A stretch of 64,000 nucleotides of DNA from JAJXZJ01 sp050012855 (GTDB lineage Bacteria > Verrucomicrobiota > Verrucomicrobiia > Limisphaerales > J093). Position numbers and translations under genes: made by a program. The notes under the pieces were generated by a model. It did not search any database. It was not told the DNA's origin and was given only the letters and a program-made list of their open reading frames with translations. This document shows positions 10,081 to 19,039 of the stretch, in pieces. The stretch's first letter is position 1, and every line of letters begins with the position of its first letter. The stretch covers positions 5,496 through 69,495 of the forward strand of contig JBEKGJ010000024.1 in NCBI GenBank assembly GCA_050012855.1. The letters are read 5' to 3'.

Positions 10081-13000
10081 ATGACTTGCACCGAAATCCT
10101 CGAGGCCTTGCGGGCGCTCACGGAGCGCGACCGCGTGGATTTCCTGCCGCTGGCGCCCGCATCCCAACCGCTTTCCCCTTACGCGCCGATCGCGAAATAC
10201 CTCCTCGACTTGAAAAACGGCGCGAAACCCGAATCCGCCGCCGAAGATCTGTTTACCGAGCTGTGCAAAGACGTGCTTGGGTTCCAGCCGACGCGACAGG
10301 TTGGCGTCATGGAAGGTTTCGTGGATTTCATGCTGCCGGAGCGGATGGGCGACCCGCTGCCGCTGGAACTGAAGCCCCTTTTCCAGCGCGACGGCCCGGA
10401 TGCCCTCTGGCGGGCCGATGCCAATCCGAAGAATCACGTGGCACAGGTCAAAAAGTACCTCCGCGACCACGAATACCTGATCCTCACCGACCTCCGCACC
10501 GCCTGGTTTTTTGCCGCGCGCGATTTTTCCTTCGAAAACAAACCGTTTGGCGAACTGCCCTTCGTTGATTTTCTGAGCCGTTGCCGGGAAACCCGCAGCA
10601 TGCTCGACACCTTGCGGCGCCTCGAAGACACCGCGGAGAAGCCCGAACTCGAGCGGCAGTTCTTCGAAGACCTCCAAATCTGGTTCAACGAATTCGACAA
10701 GGTCAAATGGACGCCGGCCGGGCAGGCCGCCGAATCCATCATCCTGCTGATCAACAAGCTGATTTTCGCCCGCACCATTGAGGACTTCGGCCTGGTGCCC
10801 TATCGCTACACCCAGGACGAATACGCCCGCCACACACGGCACTGGGAGGCCAAAGGCCCGCATCGTATCGTGCCCAAGTTCCTCGCCGAGTTTGAGGATT
10901 TCTTCGACGAATACTACGACACCGAGATTTTCTCCGCCCGCATCTGGGACCGGCTCGACAAGGACCCGGCCAACCTCAAGCGCTTCTGCGAGAAACTGAA
11001 CTTCGTCCTCGGCGTCCACACCTGGGACCAGGCCTTCAGCCGCGGCATTGTTCACTACAACTACCGCCGCATTGACGAGGACATCTTTGGCAAAAGCTAC
11101 GAAATGTTCCTGGCGTCCAACCGCAAGGACGAGGGCATCTACTACACACCCGCCGGCATCACCGGTCCAATGGCGGATTCGCTGGTCAACTCGCTCGCCG
11201 GGAAACTCGTGGATGAAATCTGCGCCGCCGTGGGCAGCCAGCAATGCGATTTCCAGCGCGCCGACCGGCTCATGGCCCGGCTCGCCGAAATCCGCGTGGC
11301 CGATACCGCCTGCGGTTCCGGCGGTTTCCTCATCAAGGCCCTGCGCGCCTTCTGGCAGCAATACCAGCGCATTGACCAGGCCAGCTCCTGGATCATCAAG
11401 CTGCTGAAGCCCGACAACGGCGAACTCTACCTCGCCGAGATGCCGCCCAACGTCGAGGCCGCCCTCGCTTTCCGCCGCCGCCACCAGTTCGAGAACCGCC
11501 GCATCCTCATCGCGCAGATCCTCCTCCGCCACATCTTCGGCGTGGACAAGGATTCCGGCGCCATCGAGGTCGCCAAAACCAATATCTGGAAGGAAGCCGT
11601 CAAACTCTCACCCGAAGACTACAACTACCGCCTGCTCAAGACCGACATCGTCCGCATCCTGCCCAACCTCGAACTCAACTTTCTTGCCGCCGATTCGCTC
11701 GTGGACGTGGAACTGGAAAAGCAAACCGCGTGGCTGGCGGAATACCATCAGGCCGAGTTGAAGAGACTCGCCGAACTCCGCGCCCGTTACATCGCCAACC
11801 CGATGGTCCACGAGCCGCTGTCGGAGGCGCTCGCCTTGCGCGAACGGCTCCGCGCGGATTTCGTCGAGCATTTCCAGGGCGAGAATCTTCCCTGCGAGCC
11901 CGGCGGTTTTGCGCTCCATTTCTGGCCCTGCTGGTTCGATGCGGAGGGAACATTGAAGGGGAGCACACGCGCCTTGTGTGCTGCGTCCGGCGCCCCGCCG
12001 GACGCATCGGTCGCGCCCGGAAAGCAAGAGGCGGTCGGCGAGATGCCGACCGCAGCAGCCGGGGCGGCTGCGGTCCCCAAAAATGCCGCCGGCTTCGACG
12101 GCATCATCGGCAACCCGCCCTGGGAGGGCTTCAAACCCATCCGCAAGGAATTCGCCGCCGGCTTTTATCGCGACAAGCCGCAGTTCAGCAAAATGGGCAT
12201 GGACGGCCCGACGTTCGAGAAGTGGTTTGACGAGGAATTGAAGGCCAACCCGGAATTCGCCGCCCGCTGGCATGGGCACGAGGCGTTTTACGAACGCCAC
12301 AAGGAATATTTCGGGCAAACTTTCAAGAAGCAGGGCACCGGTGACTGGAATTTGTTCAAACTGTTCATCGAGCGCGACCTCTCGCTCGTCCGGGAGGGCG
12401 GACAATTCTCGCTGCTCGTCCCGTCCGGGTTCCAGACGGATGAAGGCTGCGCGGATCTCCGCCGCTGGTTCATCACCGAACACCGCTTGGATGAATTGAC
12501 CTCGTTCGAGAACAAGGGCTGGCGAGAGGTTGACGAAGAAGGCAAGGAAAAGCGGAAACAGATTTTCCCGGATGTTCATCCGCAGTTCAAATTCGGGTTC
12601 TTCAAAGTCGTCAAAGGTGAAACGCCAGCCGTGGATCACGCATTTGACGCGCGCTTTTACCTTCACGACCCGAAAGACGTCTTCGCACCGCCCATTTCAT
12701 TTGCAGTTGGAATGATCGCCCAATTCTCACCGATGAATTTTGCCTTCATGGAGTTTCGTTCTTCGGAAGACTATCAACTCTGTAGTACAATCCGCGACCG
12801 ACATGACCTGCTTTACGAACTCGGATTCCGGTTCCGTCGAGAATTTCACATGACTGGCGATGCTGGCCTTTTTCGAAAGGCTAGAGGGAATAAACCAACA
12901 AAAGAGGAATTGGTGCTTTTTGAAGGGAAGATGATCCATCAGTTTGATTCGTCCTTCGCATCCGCTGCCAATTATGTTGGCGAGGAAGAGGGCCGCTCCG

Positions 13001-13668
13001 AGTTGTTACGTAAAGAGCTCTTTCGACTTGCTCAGCTCGTTCGAGATAGCAATATTTCGAAACTCGAGGAACGACCTGTACCAGCCACAAGGGCCGAGCT
13101 TGAAGCGCTTTTGCTTAGCGTATTCAAATCGAAGCACTTCAAACTTCACTATGAGTGTCCACGATTGGCATACAGATCAGTTGGTAGAACAACTGACGAA
13201 AGAACGCTTATCGCGTCACTCGTTCCAACGAAGGTATTCATGGCCCATTCGCTATATTACCTCGTGCCGCTCTGCTACGGCCTGAGTGAAACAGGTGAGT
13301 TGAAACAGAGTCTGCAAGACCCAGAAGACATCATGGCTGTTCTGTCGCTTCTGAATTCTCTGACTTTGAATTTCTATATTCGCAGCAAGGTTTCAGCGAA
13401 TTTGAATATTTCGGCCGTCGAAGAATTACCGATCCCCAAGCTGACCGCCACACAGAAAAGGAAGCTGACCGATTCCGCCGAGAAGCTGTTGAAAAACCCG
13501 GGCTACGTGCCGGAGCGCGCCGCGCTGGAGGTCTTCATCGCCCGCGAGCTTTACGGCCTGTCGCGGGACGACTGGCAACACCTTACCGGCACATTCACCT
13601 TCGGCAGCGGCGCCACCAAGGAGGAATTGGACGAAATCATCCGCCAGTCCCTCGCGCTCTGGGCATAG
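10081..13668 (+). CDS. Eco57I/type IIG-like restriction-modification protein (N6-adenine methylase)
   Basis: 1195 residues. The N-terminal 170 residues look like a PD-(D/E)XK nuclease-type region (VDFMLPERM...LPLELKPLF, then YLILTDLRTAWFF). The methyltransferase core has motif I DTACGSGGFLIKAL (Asp408) and motif IV IIGNPPWEGF (Asn678). The C-terminal 400 residues resemble a TaqI-like target-recognition domain ending in an FYIRSKVSANLNISAV segment. This layout fits single-chain type IIG/IIL enzymes that cut and methylate with one specificity domain. No partner defence genes flank it. Codons for about 45 residues just before NPPW are a string of palindromes. Part of the target-recognition region (12700-13400) is less GC-rich than the rest, as is common in exchanged specificity domains. 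Confidence 0.8.
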   Translation: MTCTEILEALRALTERDRVDFLPLAPASQPLSPYAPIAKYLLDLKNGAKPESAAEDLFTELCKDVLGFQPTRQVGVMEGFVDFMLPERMGDPLPLELKPLFQRDGPDALWRADANPKNHVAQVKKYLRDHEYLILTDLRTAWFFAARDFSFENKPFGELPFVDFLSRCRETRSMLDTLRRLEDTAEKPELERQFFEDLQIWFNEFDKVKWTPAGQAAESIILLINKLIFARTIEDFGLVPYRYTQDEYARHTRHWEAKGPHRIVPKFLAEFEDFFDEYYDTEIFSARIWDRLDKDPANLKRFCEKLNFVLGVHTWDQAFSRGIVHYNYRRIDEDIFGKSYEMFLASNRKDEGIYYTPAGITGPMADSLVNSLAGKLVDEICAAVGSQQCDFQRADRLMARLAEIRVADTACGSGGFLIKALRAFWQQYQRIDQASSWIIKLLKPDNGELYLAEMPPNVEAALAFRRRHQFENRRILIAQILLRHIFGVDKDSGAIEVAKTNIWKEAVKLSPEDYNYRLLKTDIVRILPNLELNFLAADSLVDVELEKQTAWLAEYHQAELKRLAELRARYIANPMVHEPLSEALALRERLRADFVEHFQGENLPCEPGGFALHFWPCWFDAEGTLKGSTRALCAASGAPPDASVAPGKQEAVGEMPTAAAGAAAVPKNAAGFDGIIGNPPWEGFKPIRKEFAAGFYRDKPQFSKMGMDGPTFEKWFDEELKANPEFAARWHGHEAFYERHKEYFGQTFKKQGTGDWNLFKLFIERDLSLVREGGQFSLLVPSGFQTDEGCADLRRWFITEHRLDELTSFENKGWREVDEEGKEKRKQIFPDVHPQFKFGFFKVVKGETPAVDHAFDARFYLHDPKDVFAPPISFAVGMIAQFSPMNFAFMEFRSSEDYQLCSTIRDRHDLLYELGFRFRREFHMTGDAGLFRKARGNKPTKEELVLFEGKMIHQFDSSFASAANYVGEEEGRSELLRKELFRLAQLVRDSNISKLEERPVPATRAELEALLLSVFKSKHFKLHYECPRLAYRSVGRTTDERTLIASLVPTKVFMAHSLYYLVPLCYGLSETGELKQSLQDPEDIMAVLSLLNSLTLNFYIRSKVSANLNISAVEELPIPKLTATQKRKLTDSAEKLLKNPGYVPERAALEVFIARELYGLSRDDWQHLTGTFTFGSGATKEELDEIIRQSLALWA
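11963..12071. repeat. Run of four palindromes inserted in frame in the methylase gene
   Basis: Four consecutive hairpins lie inside the coding sequence: GCACACGC/TTGTGTGC (11963-11981), GTCCGGCG/CGCCGGAC (11985-12003), GCGGTCGGC/GCCGACCGC (12031-12053) and GCAGCC/GGCTGC (12056-12071). They encode an Ala/Gly/Pro-rich linker between the C-terminal edge of one methylase segment and the NPPW motif, and keep the reading frame. Confidence 0.6.
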
Positions 13669-13811
13669 CGGCCCGTCCCAGAGGTGGCAGTTGACATGAG
13701 TCGGCTCCAATTCTGATGCAGTTTCCCGAGGAGATTTGAGCCGGCTGACGCCAGTTGCTACGAAAGGATGGGTTTCCGAACGGGCTGACAGGCCCCGCCT
13801 GGCAGTGCCCA

Positions 13812-14378
13812 TCACCGCTTGTTTTTTCGGCGCGGCGGGAGGGGTTTCGCCCTTTTCGGCGCGTCCGCCTGCCGGGCCAGCAGCCAGAGCACATCGGCAA
13901 GCCGGTTGAGAAAGACGATGATCTCGTCGTTGCCAAGCTCGCCCAGCTCGTGCAACGCACAGACGCGGCGCTCGGCGCGCCGGCAGACGGTGCGGGCCAG
14001 GTCGAGCGCGGCGCCAGCGCGTGTCTCGCCCGGCATCACCCAGCCGCTGAACGTGTGACGCGCCTCCAGGTCGGCGGCGAGTCGGTCGAGTTTCGCCGCC
14101 AATTCCGGCGTGACGAGGCGGAACCCGTCCTTCACGTAACGCGACCGGTCGGCCGCCTCCGTGGCCAGTTCACCCATGACGGTGACCAGGTCCTGCTGGA
14201 TGTCGAGCAACTGCCGGCGCAGCGTGCGTCCCCTCGCGACAGCACGGGCCAGGCCGAGGGCGGCATTCAATTCGTCCACGCTCCCATAGGCCTCGACGCG
14301 CGGGTGGTGCTTCGAGACGCGCCGGTTGTACATGAGGCCGGTGGTGCCGCGGTCGCCGGTTCGGGTGACAATGCTCAT
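13812..14378 (-). CDS. Cob(I)alamin adenosyltransferase, PduO type
   Basis: 188 residues. The N-terminus SIVTRTGDRGTTGL is the ATP-binding signature of PduO-type adenosyltransferases, followed by RVEAYGSVDELNAALG, and the C-terminal helix has RRAERRVCALHELGE and FLNRLADVLWLLAR, also typical. It converts cob(I)alamin to adenosylcobalamin with ATP. ATG 14378 is chosen because it gives the usual family N-terminus; the frame extends upstream to 14438. The C-terminus is Lys/Arg/Pro-rich. No cobalamin riboswitch or other cobalamin genes are visible nearby. Confidence 0.9.
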   Translation of the reverse strand: MSIVTRTGDRGTTGLMYNRRVSKHHPRVEAYGSVDELNAALGLARAVARGRTLRRQLLDIQQDLVTVMGELATEAADRSRYVKDGFRLVTPELAAKLDRLAADLEARHTFSGWVMPGETRAGAALDLARTVCRRAERRVCALHELGELGNDEIIVFLNRLADVLWLLARQADAPKRAKPLPPRRKNKR

Positions 14379-14539
14379 GGCAGATGTGTTCGGCTCAAGC
14401 CGTGGGCGCAGACTAGCCGAGCCTCCCCGCCCGCGCAAAATTCTTCTGACAACCGGCCGCCCGGCGATGGCCGCCGCGCGCGGCTGCCGCCCGTGGAAAA
14501 CAGGCTTGCTTCCGCCGGGAGCGCCTTGAATCTTGGCGC

Positions 14540-14920
14540 ATGGCAGAACCAGACCAATTGCGGGAGTTGTTCCGGATGCAGCGCGCCTTGAACGAGCGCA
14601 TCGGCGTCCACACGGAGGGCATGAGCGAGGCGGACCAGGCCAAATGGGTCCTCAATTACTGCCGCGCCATGAGCCAGGAAATCGCCGAACTCACCGACAG
14701 CGTGCCCTGGAAATGGTGGGCGAAATACCAGAAATTCGACGAACAAAACGCGCGCGTCGAGGTGGTGGACCTGCTCCACTTCCTGATCAGCCTGGCGCAA
14801 GTGCTGGGCATGAGCGCCGATGACATTTTCCAGGCCTATGTGAAGAAGAACGCGGTGAACTTCCAGCGCCAGGAAACCGGCTACGCCCGCAAGGACGAGG
14901 ACGATTCGCGCCACATCTGA
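14540..14920 (+). CDS. dUTP diphosphatase, dimeric all-alpha type
   Basis: 126 residues, all helical. EIAELTDSVPWKWW, VEVVDLLHFLISLAQ and a C-terminal YVKKNAVNFQRQETGY match the dimeric dUTPase_2 family (all-alpha NTP pyrophosphohydrolases), where the acidic EIAEL and EVVDLLHF helices bind Mg2+. It hydrolyses dUTP to dUMP and pyrophosphate, limiting uracil in DNA and supplying dUMP for dTMP; a thymidylate kinase gene lies 6 kb downstream. The hpt start is only 7 bp after its stop, so the two are likely cotranscribed. Confidence 0.8.
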   Translation: MAEPDQLRELFRMQRALNERIGVHTEGMSEADQAKWVLNYCRAMSQEIAELTDSVPWKWWAKYQKFDEQNARVEVVDLLHFLISLAQVLGMSADDIFQAYVKKNAVNFQRQETGYARKDEDDSRHI

Positions 14921-14927
14921 CCGCCCC

Positions 14928-15587
14928 ATGACCCGCCCCGCCCTGTCGCCGCCGGCGCCACCACCCCGGATTGCCGGCCGGCCGTTGGCGTCGCACGCGG
15001 TCCGCGTCCCGGCCCGCTGGCGTGCGGAGTTGCGCGCGGTGCTCATCACCGAGGCGCAGATCAAACGCCGGGTCGCCACGCTGGCCCGGACCCTCACCCG
15101 CGATTATGCCGGGCGCGAGCTGACCGTCGTCGCCCTTCTGACCGGCACGGTCGTTTTTCTCGCCGACCTTCTCCGCCGGCTGGAAATCCCGTTGCAGCTC
15201 GATTTCATGGGCGTTTCCAGCTACCGCAGCGGCACCGAATCCGGCCGGCTGGTTTACACGAAGAAACTGCGACTCGGCATCCAGGACCGCGACGTGTTGC
15301 TGGTGGACGACATCCTCGACACCGGGCGCACGCTGGCGGGCGTGACCGTGCTCCTGCGCCGGTTGCAGCCGCGTTCGCTCCGCACCTGCGTGCTGCTCGA
15401 CAAGCCGTCGCGCCGCACCGCCCCGATCATCGCGGATTACACCGGCTTCGTGATTCCCGATCTGTTCGTGGTCGGCTACGGACTGGATTTCGCGGAGCGC
15501 TACCGGAACCTGCCGTTCATCGGCGTCCTCCGGCAACCACGGGCAAAAGTTCGCGGCAGGTCGCACGATTCGGCATCGCCCGCCTGA
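14928..15587 (+). CDS. hpt: Hypoxanthine phosphoribosyltransferase
   Basis: 219 residues. The PRPP-binding motif VLLVDDILDTGRTL (about residues 123-136) and the preceding LLTGTVVFLADLLRRL, SYRSGTESGRL and C-terminal VVGYGLDFAERYRNLPFIG are diagnostic for bacterial HPRT. It converts hypoxanthine or guanine plus PRPP to IMP or GMP in purine salvage. The protein has about 30 extra residues at the N-terminus, Pro/Ala-rich, compared with typical enzymes of about 180 residues, so a later start is possible. Starts 7 bp after the dUTPase gene. Confidence 0.9.
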   Translation: MTRPALSPPAPPPRIAGRPLASHAVRVPARWRAELRAVLITEAQIKRRVATLARTLTRDYAGRELTVVALLTGTVVFLADLLRRLEIPLQLDFMGVSSYRSGTESGRLVYTKKLRLGIQDRDVLLVDDILDTGRTLAGVTVLLRRLQPRSLRTCVLLDKPSRRTAPIIADYTGFVIPDLFVVGYGLDFAERYRNLPFIGVLRQPRAKVRGRSHDSASPA

Positions 15588-15588
15588 G

Positions 15589-16002
15589 TTAGGGCGCGTC
15601 GTCCAAACCCGGCGGCACCGGCAACACCGGTTTCTCCGGCCGCGTCGCGCCGCCGTCAATCCACGACAGCCAGCGGGCAATCAGTCGTTCGGCCGCGAGG
15701 CGATCGAACCCGCGATGAACCACCGGGTATTTCGCCAGGTGGCCACGGGCGAGGCGCAACAGCGCGGCCGCCGGACCGGGCCGCCCCTTCTCCAGGTGGA
15801 CAAACGCCGCTCCGAGCTGGATCAGCCCCTTGTAGAAATCGCCGTCCGGAACGCGCCGCCGCGGCAGCCAGTCGGCTTCGAGGACCTCGTGCGACTCGAA
15901 AAAACGTCCCGCGTTGAAATGCGCGAAAAAAGCGCGATAACCCGGCGGCGCGTCGGCGCCAGGATCATCACAGTGTACTGCCGCGGTGGTCTTCTCCATC
16001 AC
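15589..16002 (-). CDS. DUF309 family protein
   Basis: 137 residues. The signature FFAHFNAGRFFESHEVLEADW followed by DFYKGLIQLGAAFVHLEKGR identifies the DUF309 family, small alpha-helical proteins of unknown function. Two adjacent Met codons (16002, 15999) could each start translation. It converges with hpt (1-bp gap) and diverges from the oxidoreductase at 16103. Confidence 0.8.
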   Translation of the reverse strand: MMEKTTAAVHCDDPGADAPPGYRAFFAHFNAGRFFESHEVLEADWLPRRRVPDGDFYKGLIQLGAAFVHLEKGRPGPAAALLRLARGHLAKYPVVHRGFDRLAAERLIARWLSWIDGGATRPEKPVLPVPPGLDDAP

Positions 16003-16102
16003 GCCTCCAAGAAACCGCGCCTCGCCCGCAAGTCAAGCGGGCGCCAGTGCTGCGCCCCAATTCGTGTTGCCGGACGGACGGATTTTCCGCCATGCTCCGC
16101 GC

Positions 16103-17398
16103 ATGAACTCGATCACCCGCCGCCAGTTTCTCGGTTCCACCGCGGCCGGCACGGCTGCGCTCAGCCAGTTCGGCCAGCTCGCCACCGCCGCCGACACCGC
16201 ACCCGATCACAAGCTGAAGCTCGGGCTGATCGGCTGCGGTTGGTATGGACTGGTGGATGTCGAAGCGGCCTTCAAGGTCGGCGGCGTCGAAGTCGTCGCC
16301 CTGTGCGACGTGGACAGCGCGCACCTGGGCGCGGCGGCGGACAAGGTCGAGAAACTCCAGGGCAAAAGGCCGCAGACTTTCAAGCTCCACGAGGAATTGC
16401 TCCAGGCGCCGGGCCTCGAGGCCTTGATTATCGCCACGCCTCCGCACTGGCACGCGCTTCCGTTCATTGCGGCGATGGCGCGCGGGCTGGACGTGTATTG
16501 CGAGAAACCGCTGGCTTACGACATCCGCGAGGGGCGCGCGATGGTCGAAGCCGCGAAGAAAAGCGGTCGCGTGGTGCAGATTGGATTCCAGCGCCGGCAA
16601 AGTCTGGCATTCCAGGCGGTGCGGCAGCACATCCTTGACGGCCAGGCGGGCCGGATCGTGAGCGCCGAACCGCAGATCCATTACACCGCCGGCACCGCCG
16701 ATCCCACGCCGCAGGCTCCGCCCGCCACGCTCGACTGGGACCGGTGGTGCGGACCGGCGCCGAAAATCCCCTACAGCCCGCAGGTGGGTCACATGAACTG
16801 GCGTCTCGAGAAGACCACCGGCCACGGCCATTTCGTGGACTGGGGCATCCATCTCATCGACGCCACCCGCTTCATCCTGGGTCTGGGCACGCCGCGCACG
16901 GTCAGCGCCAGCGGCGGCCTTTACGCGCTCAAGGACAAAATCACGACGCCGGATGTGTTCAGCGCCCATTTGGAGTTCGACGCCTGCCCCGTCACGTGGC
17001 GTCACCACATCTGGGGCGCGGAGGAATTCGATCCGGATGTTTCCAACGGCATCTTCTTCTACGGCGAGAAGGAAACCATCTTCGCCACCGACGACCACTG
17101 GACCGTCATTCCCCGCGGGAAAAACAAGGAGCGCCAGGAACACACGACCCCGGCCGACACCGGCACGTTGCACATGGCCGACTTCCTCGCCGCGGTGCAT
17201 GCCCGCCGTCAGCCAGTCTGCCTGATCGAAGACGCCTTCCGCTCGACCGCCACGGTGAAGCTGGCGATGATCGCCTATGACACCGGCACGAAAATCACCT
17301 GGGACGAGAAGGCGGAGGACATCGTTGGCAACCCGGCCGCTTCGGCGTTGCTGAAGCGCGAGTACCGTGCGCCGTGGAAACATCCTTCACACGCTTGA
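16103..17398 (+). CDS. Gfo/Idh/MocA family oxidoreductase, Tat-exported
   Basis: 431 residues. A Tat signal (TRRQFLGSTAAGTAAL) opens the protein, so it is probably exported folded with NAD(P). Rossmann motif LKLGLIGCGWYGLVD is at about residues 36-50, followed by EKPLAYDIREGRAMVEAA, the usual Gfo/Idh/MocA dinucleotide/active-site motif. The C-terminal half holds GHFVDWGIHLIDATRFILG, typical of the substrate domain. Such exported dehydrogenases are abundant in Verrucomicrobiota and Planctomycetes and act on sugars or inositols; the substrate cannot be read here. ATG 16103 gives the Tat signal; the frame open from 15986 is rejected. Confidence 0.85.
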   Translation: MNSITRRQFLGSTAAGTAALSQFGQLATAADTAPDHKLKLGLIGCGWYGLVDVEAAFKVGGVEVVALCDVDSAHLGAAADKVEKLQGKRPQTFKLHEELLQAPGLEALIIATPPHWHALPFIAAMARGLDVYCEKPLAYDIREGRAMVEAAKKSGRVVQIGFQRRQSLAFQAVRQHILDGQAGRIVSAEPQIHYTAGTADPTPQAPPATLDWDRWCGPAPKIPYSPQVGHMNWRLEKTTGHGHFVDWGIHLIDATRFILGLGTPRTVSASGGLYALKDKITTPDVFSAHLEFDACPVTWRHHIWGAEEFDPDVSNGIFFYGEKETIFATDDHWTVIPRGKNKERQEHTTPADTGTLHMADFLAAVHARRQPVCLIEDAFRSTATVKLAMIAYDTGTKITWDEKAEDIVGNPAASALLKREYRAPWKHPSHA

Positions 17399-17768
17399 CC
17401 GGCGGCAGGCAGCATCCTGACTTGGTGGGGCGAGGCTCTGACGAACCGGCGGGGACGCCCCACCGACACGCCCAATTGGGTGGGTCGCGGACCGCTGGGC
17501 CTGCCTGTGCGGATCGACACGCAGACAGGCCGCGACATCTCCCGGCCGCCCGGCGGTCGGCCGGCCACCACGCATGGCAGCGGCGAATTACGAGGTTGGA
17601 GCGTCGAAGTGCGGAGTTTGCCCCGACCCTCCTCCGGTCGCTCAACTCTCAACCATCACCCATCAACCTGATTGCGGCTCGCGGGGACGCTTGCCCCACC
17701 CACAAGTCAATTTGGACATTGCCCGGCTGCGCCTTGTCCCACCGCCGCCGGCGTTATTCGGTTTCGGC
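17399..17768. repeat. Intergenic gap filled with degenerate repeats
   Basis: 370 bp without a gene. It contains two diverged copies of the GGGGACGC...GCCCCACC...AATTGG repeat (about 17448-17487 and 17675-17730; related copies at 24665-24740 and 37081-37136), a GCGGTCGGCCGGCC-rich palindrome, and a CATCAACC-type repeat at 17641-17668 preceded by a CTCCGGTCG stretch also present before 38910. These look like an accumulation of small interspersed elements. Confidence 0.5.
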
Positions 17769-18920
17769 ATGAAATCGTCAGCCGATTTTCGCTTCCTGCG
17801 TCTGGCGCTGCGCCTGGCGCAACGCGGCCGCGGACAAACTTCGCCGAACCCGATGGTCGGCGCGGTCCTGGTCCGGGCAGGCAAGGTCATCGGCCGGGGC
17901 TGGCATCATCGCGCCGGCAATCCGCATGCCGAAATCGAAGCGTTGCGCGATGCCGCGCACCGCGGCGAGCGCGTTCGCGGGGCCACGCTCTATGTGACCC
18001 TGGAACCGTGTTCGAGCCACGGTCGCACGCCGGCGTGCACGGACGCCGTCATCGCCGCCGGTCTGCGGCGGGTCGTCGTGGCCGCCACCGATCCCAACCC
18101 GCAGCATGTCGGCCGCGCCTTCGGCCTCCTCCGGCGCGCCGGCATCAAGGTGGATCATGGCTTGCTGGTGGCGGAGGCAACGCGTTTGAATGAGGCATTC
18201 AATCACTGGATCGTCCACCGCACGCCGTGCGTCATCGTCAAGGCAGCCATGTCGCTCGACGGGCGGATCGCCACCGCCAGCGGCGAATCGAAATGGATCA
18301 CCGGGGAAGCGGCCCGCGCTCATGGCATGAAGCTGCGGTTGGATGCGGACGCTGTGCTCGTGGGCATCAACACCGTGCTGGCCGACGATCCCAGCCTCAC
18401 GTTGCGGCTCCCGTTGTCCGGGCAGCCGCCGCCCAAACCGCTCCGGCGAATCATCCTGGATTCCCTGGCCCGCACGCCGCCTTCCGCGCGGGTCGTCACG
18501 GATGACGCCGCCGCCCTGACGACCATCGTGGTGACCCGGGCCGCGCCCGCGCGACGCGTGGCGGCATTGGCCCGCCGCGTCCGCATGCTCGTGGCGCCCC
18601 GCGCCCGCGAGCGGGCACATGCCGCCGGCGCCGGCCCGCCGCGGATTGATCTGCGGTGGTTGATGAAAAAGCTCGGCGCTGAAGGTGTGACCAACCTGCT
18701 GGTCGAAGGCGGCGGCGAAGTGAACGCGGCGTTTCTGGAACAGCGCCTGGCCCATCGCGTCGCGTTTTTTTACGCGCCGATGATCATCGGCGGTCGTTCG
18801 GCGCCGCGCGGCGTGGCGGGAACGGGCGCGACCGGATGGAGCGATATTCTCCGATTGCGCGACGTCAAACAGCGCCGGCTCGGTGCCGACCTGTTCTTCA
18901 CCGCCGGCGTTGGTCAATGA
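17769..18920 (+). CDS. ribD: Riboflavin biosynthesis deaminase/reductase
   Basis: 383 residues, bifunctional. The N-terminal cytidine-deaminase-like domain (about 1-145) has the zinc motif HAEIEAL and PCSSHGRTPAC; the C-terminal reductase domain (about 150-383) has CVIVKAAMSLDGRIA and NLLVEGGGEVNAAFL, the NADPH/substrate signatures. It performs the second and third steps from the GTP-derived pyrimidine to the ribityl intermediate. ATG 17769 gives the expected N-terminus (FLRLALRLAQRGRGQTSPNPMVGAV); the longer frame runs into repeats. ribE lies 1.2 kb downstream, separated by two unrelated genes. No FMN riboswitch seen. Confidence 0.9.
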   Translation: MKSSADFRFLRLALRLAQRGRGQTSPNPMVGAVLVRAGKVIGRGWHHRAGNPHAEIEALRDAAHRGERVRGATLYVTLEPCSSHGRTPACTDAVIAAGLRRVVVAATDPNPQHVGRAFGLLRRAGIKVDHGLLVAEATRLNEAFNHWIVHRTPCVIVKAAMSLDGRIATASGESKWITGEAARAHGMKLRLDADAVLVGINTVLADDPSLTLRLPLSGQPPPKPLRRIILDSLARTPPSARVVTDDAAALTTIVVTRAAPARRVAALARRVRMLVAPRARERAHAAGAGPPRIDLRWLMKKLGAEGVTNLLVEGGGEVNAAFLEQRLAHRVAFFYAPMIIGGRSAPRGVAGTGATGWSDILRLRDVKQRRLGADLFFTAGVGQ

Positions 18921-18949
18921 GAAGCGGACAGACAGCCTGGAAATAGTTA

Positions 18950-18978
18950 TTGACCCATTCGTCCGATCACTTTAGTTT
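18950..18978 (+). promoter_or_regulatory. Predicted sigma-70-type promoter
   Basis: TTGACC (18950-18955), 17-base spacer, TAGTTT (18973-18978), in an AT-rich gap 62 bases before the gene at 19040. Same pattern as the tRNA-His and hppA promoters. Confidence 0.45.
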
Positions 18979-19039
18979 TTTGAGTAATTAAGAAACACAA
19001 GTTTGTGCGCCCAAAACCGAAAAGCAAACCGACGAATCC

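Noticed and set aside
13669..14539. Possible cobalamin riboswitch near the adenosyltransferase
   Set aside because: No B12-box-like element or long structured leader seen upstream of the gene.
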